From Hortaea werneckii (taxonomy: Eukaryota > Ascomycota > Dothideomycetes > Mycosphaerellales > Teratosphaeriaceae): a stretch of 64,000 bases of DNA. The notes under the pieces are model-generated. The model had not been told where the DNA came from. It ran no database searches and saw only the letters and a list, made by a program, of their open reading frames with translations. This document shows positions 54,878 through 64,000 of this stretch, one piece after another. A program made the translations under genes and the position numbers. The stretch is taken from the NCBI GenBank assembly GCA_037044905.1, contig JBAOKB010000020.1:1860001-1924000 (forward strand), written 5' to 3'. Each line of letters opens with the position of its first letter. Position 1 is the stretch's first letter.

Positions 54878-57480
54878 TGCGATAAGCCTTCCTTTTTTAC
54901 TATACTATCTCTCTCCCTATATGGTAGCTATTCGCCCTTTTAAGGCTATTTGCTCGTTACCGTGCCAAATGCAGGGTCGACCGTTACATTGACGGTTGGG
55001 CGACTATTCGACGAGGACGTTTCTTCACCGCATGGTTTGCTATCGCCCAGCTATGACAACGCTCTCATAAACTCTCCGCACTGTGGGAGGTGCGCATTCC
55101 CTTATAGATAATGTTGACCGTTGGCGACGTTTCTTCACCGTATGGTCTGCTATCGCCAGTTATGGGCAACGTTTTCAACCGTTTTTCATGGAAATTCTCC
55201 GCACATGTCTCGATCGTCAGTGTGAGGGCATTTGACTATATAGATCTATTGAACGGTTGCGACCAATTCGACCAGGGCGTTGATTCACCGCATCTAGCCA
55301 TGGTCTGCTATATCGCGAGTTTAATGGGCAACGTCTCATTTGGATTCTCCGCGCAGGCGTGACAATGGTGATGGGCATTCACTATAGCTACATTTGACGC
55401 TTGCAGCATCCGACGTTTTGTTCACCGCATGGTCTGCTATCGCGAGTTATGGGCAGCGTCTCATATGATTTCTCCGCACAGGGGGGAGACCTCGAGGGCA
55501 TCGTTATAGATCGTGCAGGGCAACCAGAAGACGTTGGTTGCTTGGTTTATTTTGCCACCTTTATCGTTCGGTGGGAAATGTGCTATCACAACTGTGAAAA
55601 AACGCTCAATAGATCCTTTCCTTCCTTCCAACGTTGGGCAGTACATCGTACGATTTGCATGATGGGTATAATTGACAAGTTCGCCCTTCCTTTTTGCGAA
55701 AGACAGTACCTAGTGACGACATAACAAAACATACAATTGCGTTCCGCTACGACCTTAAGATGCACAAGGCAAGGTATAAGCAGGCGAGCAGAGCGCGTGA
55801 ATCCGGCCAAAAAGAAAAACGTGACTGCGTCTTTTAGCGTGGTTGGCCCTTGCGTAAACAACGCGTCCCCCGACATGGTCCGACCGACGAGACGGAACGT
55901 ATCTGCCGTGCGTGTGCTACAGGAAGCTGTGTTACTACTCCACTAGGGCGCTTTTGCCTCTAGCCAATCCCACTGTCTTAAAACAATAGTTATATGCGTA
56001 TTGCGCCAGAAACAGGGAGATCCTGGTGCTATGGACGCTAGAAGAAAGCGTAGAGCTTCCCACGGCCCAATCGTCGATGACCTGGGCCCTTCTTCTCCTC
56101 TTCCCTCTCAGCTTGGCCCGGCTGCGGGTGGTGCACACTGGGCGCTCGGATGCCCCTTCTGGGAAGGCAGAGCTGAGTCTCAAGCCCGTCTCACGAGCGT
56201 GGGGTCGCTATAGTAGCGATGGATCCTTAACAAGATGCGGGGTCAGTTTATGTTGACGTGGGACACCCGGGGCTGAGAGCGAAAAAGCCAATGCTCTCAA
56301 CCAAAATAACACCCTCGGCCTTCCGTGGGCAAAAACCTGCTTTGGTCTCTACACGAGAGGATGGGCTCAAGCAGCGGCCTTATATCTCCTGGCTAGACAG
56401 AGAGATGACGATGGAGTGTCTTATTGCGATGACGTCGATCATCACAGGATCGAAGTTCCAGCGAGCAATCTGGCGATGAGGAGAGGCGCGCTTGGACGTT
56501 GGCGCGCAGACGCTGTGGCGGTGGTGTGGCATGTGCACCGTCAGAGGCCCATCACCTGCGGCATCCATGCAGCCATGGTGTGAACGGCTGTCGCGATGCG
56601 CCCCCTCCCCTCCTTCCTTTAACATGCGAGCTACTAACGGTCCCTAGCGAGCTAGCTCCAGGTACAGTAACAGCAGCAGCGCCGCACCAGCAACAAGCAG
56701 CAGGCTTCGGGAAAAGCCTCCGTAGGCGAAACGTGTAAATGGAGCCTCTCCGGACATAAGCGCGGAACGGGCGTAGATCTTTTCTCTCACACACGCCCTG
56801 CAGCACCGGTGCGCAGGCTTCTTTTGGCGAACTTGTCAGAGCCGCTTTTCCCTGTTTTGCACAGGCTTTTGCAGCGCCTTATGACGCCAGTTATGAGGCG
56901 CGAACACACTCCTCCTGGGCCCCGGCACCTGTCCCATGTGTCGAGTACAGTACTGGTAGGATCGTAGTAGGTATGATGCGTGTAGGACGACGAGCAGCAG
57001 CAGCGACTGGGCCCCGCGGAATCATCTGCCTATCTAGATACGAGCAAAGAAGAGTGAACTAGGAGGTACAGGCTTGTATGTGCCTCCATCGCGTGCATGT
57101 ATGTTGGACAGGCATTGGGATGGACGGATGCATTACTACCGGATTCCGTCGGGCTGGCTGAGAGTTTGCTATCTCCCGTCTTTTTTGGTAGCTTTCCCAA
57201 TGCTACGATCGTCCCTTGCAGCGGCACGCAGCAACTACTGTACTACTGTATAAGAGCAAGGTCCTACCTGGATCGATCTGCCTTCAGAGTTCGCACTTCT
57301 GCGCGTGTAGCCCACACGAGCTCGAGTAGGCAGTGAGGGTCGGAGGGATTGGCTGCACGGAATGGGCAGTCGCACGTTACCCTCCGTACCGAGATGTGGG
57401 TTGAAAGAGCAGATCGGTCGATTTGGTAGGGTTGGTGGCTCTCGATAGGCTGCCGCGCGTGGTGGCTCACCTGCATAATG
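54878..57480. other. Gene-poor region with degenerate tandem repeat
   Basis: About 2.6 kb without a supportable gene. The left part holds a four-copy degenerate repeat (54989-55519). The rest is of mixed composition with only short open frames. It may include remnant repetitive DNA and the distal promoter of CDC25. Confidence 0.5.
54989..55519. repeat. Four-copy degenerate tandem repeat, units about 125-145 nt
   Basis: Units start near 54989, 55114, 55249 and 55393, each with TTGACGGTTG-like sequence. Each contains TTCACCGCATGGTCTGCTAT (anchors TTCACCG at 55024, 55134, 55284 and 55421), then CGCGAGTTATGGGCAACGTC and, further on, ATTCTCCGCAC. Distances between anchors are 110, 150 and 137 nt, so copies have diverged by indels. 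Origin unknown. Confidence 0.8.
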
Positions 57481-58223
57481 CATCATCGTCTTCTCCGCTC
57501 GCCCTGCTTGCAGGTGCTTGCTGCCAGATCCACATCCACCTGCGTTGTTGCGGCGGCCCTTTGTGCCTGGCTAGCCCAACTTTGATTCGCTCCTGGTAGG
57601 CGCTGACTGGCGCTGTATCTCTGACAGGGCCACTGGGGGCCATACAATTCTCCGGCGCCTTGGCTTGCGGGCTGCAGCTTCTCAGGTTGCCGGGTTGCAG
57701 AGCGTTGCTACGACGCTAGCGGAGCCGACAAGCTCTACCAGCGCTACGCCTTTCTTACAATTGCTCTTCTCCTTCCTCACGGCCTTGGGTCTTCGTCCAC
57801 TCGTTCTCACATTCGGCCTATTTGCCGCCTTCCCTCTGACCCTCGAGAGCATCTCCAGTCCGTGGTTGCACCATCTCACCCGCCACGCCACTATCCTATC
57901 CCCCCCCCATTGGATCGGATTGATAGAGCAGTCACTCGTTTGGCTTTGGGGCTGGGAGCTTAATTGCATCCCCGGACTTGCTCGACTTGCACACCCGTGC
58001 AATCCATCCCACGCCTGTTGGGTACCTGGCTTCCGCAGTAGCATCTACACTGTATCATACCACGACACGGAGGCCAATCGGTCCAGCCATCCTTCGATCC
58101 ACCACCGAAAAAATCGCTTTACACCTCCTGCCTGCACTCCCACCTCCGAATCCTCGATCCATTCGAATAGAGCAACACATGGTCTGCTAGAGCTTGGCAC
58201 CGCTGCATACGATATATCTCACC
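57481..58223 (+). promoter_or_regulatory. Probable long 5' leader of CDC25, ATG-free, with a 3-codon uORF
   Basis: No ATG occurs on the plus strand from 57481 to 58178 (698 nt; about 11 expected by chance at 1 in 64). The first ATG, 58179-58181, opens a minimal frame M-V-C-stop ending at 58190, 33 nt before the CDC25 ATG at 58224, which sits in a good CACCATGG context. This fits a long transcribed leader under selection against upstream starts, but transcription start is not known. Confidence 0.5.
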
Positions 58224-60171
58224 ATGGAATTCTCATCGCCGTTGGCTTCGATGCGGCCGCAAGCAGGGCCGGCATGGTGCAACCGAAAGGATCTGCCGGT
58301 CCCTCGCTCATACTATTGCAACCCCTACCAGACCTTTGGGCCCAACAGCTTCAACTTCAAAGACCTGAGCATGCAACAGCAACAACCTCCCAGACCGGCA
58401 CCGTCTCGAGACTACTTCACCTTGAAGCCCGCGCGGACCTCATCTCCGACTTCGAGCCTCACTGCGGATCTAGATGCGAACTTTCACATTGATAAAAGGT
58501 AGCTCCACATTCCTCGCTTGTCGTTGTCCGGATCGCCCTGCTCACATTGTTCTAGCCCGCAAGCCCCGACACCACGAAGGTCTCTATTCCAGACCAACAT
58601 CTTTGCACCCAAGGAAGATGGAAGTAAGTGCTGCCGTTGCTATTCCACCTGCTGGTGACCACCTGCCCGAAACAGAATACTAACATGGGTAAGATCAAAT
58701 GGTCACTCCACCAATCGCCGGCGAAGGCGTAACCACTCCGCCTGTACCTTCTTCGTCGCCATACGGTGACATGATGGATGTCTCGCCGCTACCGCACAAA
58801 CCACCCTACTTCCGATCCCAGGTCACCCTTCCCTCACCAACACCGGAAGAGACCCCAGCAGAACAGGATAGCTACATCTCTGGAAACGACCTCACAACTC
58901 CACAGGAAGCCCCGACACCATCGCAGGCTCCGTCATCTGCGCAATCTTTCCTCGCACCTCTGCCAGAGTAAGACTGCATTTGCTGAATATCACACTATCA
59001 TGGGGCTAACAACGAGTGTAGACGTAGACGTCCTGCGACGCGGCCTTCTTTGGTCAGGCATAAACCTTACACCACCAACAACGTACCGCAAAGGCCGCAA
59101 AGCGCCGAGAACTTGCTGCCAGCTTTCTGCTTTGGCAATGTCGCTACTCACGGCATCTCGTCCACACCGAACCCTTTGAAGTCTTGCCCGGATTCGCCGG
59201 CCGAGTCATCGACGCCGAGCGGTGGTTCGATGCTCCAACCAAGGAGACCATCACTGAGCAACTTCAACCGAGCAAATGGCTCACCGTCCACCAACCACGT
59301 GCGGAAGCAGTCGGCTGGTCGACCAAACTTCGTCCGACCTCAACGCAAGGTCATGCGGAGATCTCTCAGTATGTTCCAGCATCCCGACGACATCATGCGG
59401 GAAGATGAAGAGCACTTTGAATCTCCCTCGAGACTTGCATCTGTCATGGACGTAGATCAGCAGGAGCACCAACCGATACTACCTCACTTCACCTCTTCCG
59501 AAGAACCCGATGGCCTTCCTCGCATCTCGCAGGAGACGTTGCTTGATGTCCTTGACAATAAATACAACGATCGCTACGATCAAATAAAGATCATTGACTG
59601 CCGGTTTGAATACGAGTACTCGGGTGGTCATATCGAGAATGCTATCAACCGTAACGACAAGCATGACTTAGCCGCTGAGCTGTTCGATGCCAACAGCTCT
59701 TCGTCGTCGTCCACCCTCATCGTCTTCCATTGCGAGTACTCCGTGCACCGCGCGCCTCTGACCGCCAAATTCATCCGCAGTCATGATCGCAACGTCAACG
59801 CTGCCAACTACCCGCAACTGACCTACCCAGAGCTGTACATCCTCGACGGCGGGTATAGCAAGTTCTTCGCCAACCACCAGGCCAAGTGCTTCCCGCAGAA
59901 CTACGTCGAGATGAACGACCAGCGGCACGAGCAGGCCTGCGAACGCGGCATGGCCAAAGTCAAGGGCCGCCAGAAACTCATCCGCGCCCAGACTTACGCT
60001 TTCGGCCAACAGACCAACGGCGGCGCGGAGGACATGCAAGACTCCCCCACCGCCCAAGGCCGCACGCTGGGTCCTCGCAGTCATAGCTCGCTGGCTATGG
60101 GCTCCGATATGGGTGAGGGCATGACTGAAAGTCTGGGTCAGTCTTTCGCCCGACGTATCGCGTCTTATTAA
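58224..60171 (+). CDS. CDC25: M-phase inducer phosphatase Cdc25 (NimT)
   Basis: Dual-specificity phosphatase that activates Cdk1 by removing its inhibitory phosphates; 588 residues. Exons are 58224-58498, 58556-58623, 58694-58967 and 59022-60171; splice phases close exactly. The N-terminal half is Pro/Ser-rich with many S/T-P sites, consistent with kinase control. The rhodanese-type catalytic domain starts near PRISQETLLDVLDNKYND; IIDCRFEYEYSGGHIENAIN is the conserved entry, and the active-site loop is HCEYSVHR (Cys about residue 443, C-x5-R intact) followed by APLTAKFIRSHDR. YPELYILDGGYSKFF is typical. The stop is followed 30 nt later by a long CA microsatellite. Confidence 0.96.
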
Positions 60172-62415
<2,244 letters not shown>

Positions 62416-64000
62416 CTACATCTCCAACAACTCCTCGGCATAATCATCCAAATAGATGATCTTGAACTGATCGCCCCACGTCTGAGTCCACTCCTTTCGG
62501 GAATACATCAGACTGATATTCTTACTCCAGCTGACGAGCTCCACCTTCCACCCTTTCTTCAACGCCCGCTCGACCATGGCCATGAAACCCGAGCTGTACT
62601 CGGCTTGCGCCGCGTCGCCCGTGGCCAGGACGATGGTCGATGGAACTTCGGTGTCGACGACGCTCTCGAGCATCTTGAGATGCAGGATTTCGTCGACGCC
62701 TTGCTCGATCATTTTCGCGGGGGCGTACTGAGGCGCTGAGGTCGCGGTCGTTTCCGAGCCGCTCGTCGCGCCACTTCCGCTGCTCATGTACCCACCGTTG
62801 CCAGGTGGGGATGAACCCATCGCAGATGTTGAACCGCTGTTGGCCGCTGGAGCTTTCGCACCAGGTAACAGCCGTCCGAATCTGTCGTGGGTGTTGAAGT
62901 AGATTTGGCGTTCAGTGAGCTCCTTCGCTTTGTAAACCTTCTCGAGTACACTGCATTCGTATCCGACCGCTTTCGCCTTGTCGAAAGCAGGAAGGTGAGG
63001 GGTCGAGCCGACTAGAACCCGTTTGCAGACGGGACGACGACGCTCCATCAAGAGAGCGAGACCGTCGAAAGAAAGATGAACTTGTGGTACGTGCACACGC
63101 GGCGGAATGTTACGCGAGCGCTTAAGCTGATCGGTAAAGCCGATGAAGATGTTGCTGGCATCCACGAAGACGTGGAGCCCGTTCGGATCGTTGTTGTGGG
63201 TTGTAAGGTTCATGGGCGAAATGAGATACTTGCGATCAGTCCAGAAATCACCAATTAGCTTCATAAGCAAGGCCCAATGGCGGTCTTCGCCAGAGCGGAC
63301 AGTCTTGGGCTCGATTGTGTGTTTGAACTGATTCGTCGTTGCCAGACGCTGGGCCGTACCAAGAGGCCCTGAGGTCGTAGGCGTTTTCGTCGTGAACTGA
63401 CGAGTAGGCTTAACAGAAGATGGCGTGAATTGCATCGCCGGCATGTTGGGATTGGTAACAGGCCATTGCTTGACCGATTGACTCTTTTGGCCAGGCTTGG
63501 CCGACGGCGTCAAGTGTTGTGTATCTGAGGCAGTAGGATAAGGCTGATTCGTGATCTTGCCGGTCGACTTTGCTTTGATAGGGGACGGCGGCGTAGGTCT
63601 AGAAGGCGTCTGCGGGGCCTGCTTGAGCTCAGCCAGCTTCTGAGCAACTTTGGCAGTGGCTTCCTGGACTGAGGGCGCAGGCATTGGCTCATTCTCCAAC
63701 GGCTTAGGTGACGAAGCTTTGTCAACAGACCATGGGTAGCGAGTATAAGCATCCTCCGCGGGTTTTAAATGTGCGCTAGCCTTGCGAGCAGGTGACTTCT
63801 TCCCTATCGGATCTGCCTCGTTCTCGGATACTGTAGCATTCTTCACAGCCTCTGCAGCTTCCTTCGCTTTGCGCTCTTTCCGCCTTTGCTTTTTTCGCTG
63901 AGTCTTGGTCAGAGCCGGTGTGTCGGGAGAAACAGACCGATCGGTCACCGTATCTGTAGTGGGCTCATCTACATCGGACGGCTGTTGCCATGATACGTTT
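62416..64000 (-). CDS. NYN-domain protein, 5' end beyond window
   Basis: Open frame of 528 codons from the window edge to the stop at 62416; the frame has no ATG in the last 50 nt, so the start lies outside. The N-terminal part is Lys/Arg-rich (KTQRKKQRRKERKAKEA) and then Pro/Ser/Thr-rich and disordered. From about one half on is a NYN (PIN-like) nuclease-type domain: GLHVFVDASNIFIGF, with the first acidic residue in VDASN, LSFDGLALLMERRRPV, RVLVGSTPHLPAF, KGWKVELVSWSKNIS and, between, the STIVLATGDAAQAEYSSGF segment carrying a conserved Asp. A Gly/Ser-rich insert separates the halves. NYN proteins are putative RNases acting in RNA turnover; the substrate is unknown. Confidence 0.8.
   Translation of the reverse strand, partial: NVSWQQPSDVDEPTTDTVTDRSVSPDTPALTKTQRKKQRRKERKAKEAAEAVKNATVSENEADPIGKKSPARKASAHLKPAEDAYTRYPWSVDKASSPKPLENEPMPAPSVQEATAKVAQKLAELKQAPQTPSRPTPPSPIKAKSTGKITNQPYPTASDTQHLTPSAKPGQKSQSVKQWPVTNPNMPAMQFTPSSVKPTRQFTTKTPTTSGPLGTAQRLATTNQFKHTIEPKTVRSGEDRHWALLMKLIGDFWTDRKYLISPMNLTTHNNDPNGLHVFVDASNIFIGFTDQLKRSRNIPPRVHVPQVHLSFDGLALLMERRRPVCKRVLVGSTPHLPAFDKAKAVGYECSVLEKVYKAKELTERQIYFNTHDRFGRLLPGAKAPAANSGSTSAMGSSPPGNGGYMSSGSGATSGSETTATSAPQYAPAKMIEQGVDEILHLKMLESVVDTEVPSTIVLATGDAAQAEYSSGFMAMVERALKKGWKVELVSWSKNISLMYSRKEWTQTWGDQFKIIYLDDYAEELLEM

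Noticed and set aside
57665..58492. 275-codon frame overlapping the start of CDC25
   Set aside because: No ATG (begins with TTG), out of frame with CDC25 and no recognisable domain; explained by the ATG-free leader.

Overview
This window is nuclear DNA of a filamentous ascomycete, most likely a Dothideomycete. Genes are dense on both strands, most introns are about 50-140 nt with GT..AG ends and CTAAC-like branch points, and several families are typical of Pezizomycotina (Zn2Cys6 regulators, GH131, DUF3824-type RS/glycine-zipper protein, CIA84-like PPR protein). There is no operon structure, no rRNA or tRNA that I can recognise, no CRISPR array and no intact transposon. I recognise 24 genes, 2 of them cut by the window edges. 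All exon coordinates were worked out by hand from splice signals and reading frame.

Region 1-24 kb holds accessory and housekeeping genes: the tail of an unidentified gene; a Zn2Cys6 regulator convergent with a phytanoyl-CoA dioxygenase-like enzyme; a CVNH-domain protein convergent with a frameshifted GNAT acetyltransferase; a secreted App1-like phosphatase with a GPI-type tail; ribosomal protein uL15; a large RS-rich glycine-zipper protein; a second Zn2Cys6 regulator with an AT-hook; a copper amine oxidase ending in a peroxisomal SKL signal; and an orphan secreted protein.

Region 24-35 kb is a run of five consecutive genes for mitochondrial proteins: complex I 24 kDa subunit, mitoribosomal bS18m, a CIA84-like PPR protein, the ABC exporter ATM1 and AIM24. 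Two of the junctions are head-to-head promoters. Next (36-42 kb) the ubiquitin-eS31 fusion gene and the RNA polymerase I largest subunit share a divergent promoter, which joins two arms of ribosome biogenesis.

Region 42-64 kb carries a GH131 beta-glucanase, the TFIIH helicase XPD/Rad3 head-to-head with the ribosome quality control ligase Listerin, a SLC35-type nucleotide-sugar/triose-phosphate transporter, a 3.3 kb gene-poor stretch with a degenerate tandem repeat, the mitotic phosphatase Cdc25 behind a roughly 700 nt ATG-free leader, a 129 nt CA microsatellite and microsatellite-rich spacer, and a 5'-truncated NYN-domain protein.

Three genes (GNAT, RPA190, GH131) each appear to lack one base. 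Because RPA190 is essential, a base-calling or assembly indel is the leading explanation there. I did not find a clearly new multi-gene system. The most unusual signals are the Cdc25 leader, the four-copy repeat near 55 kb, the mitochondrial gene run, and the shared TCACGTGA element in front of both ribosomal protein genes.
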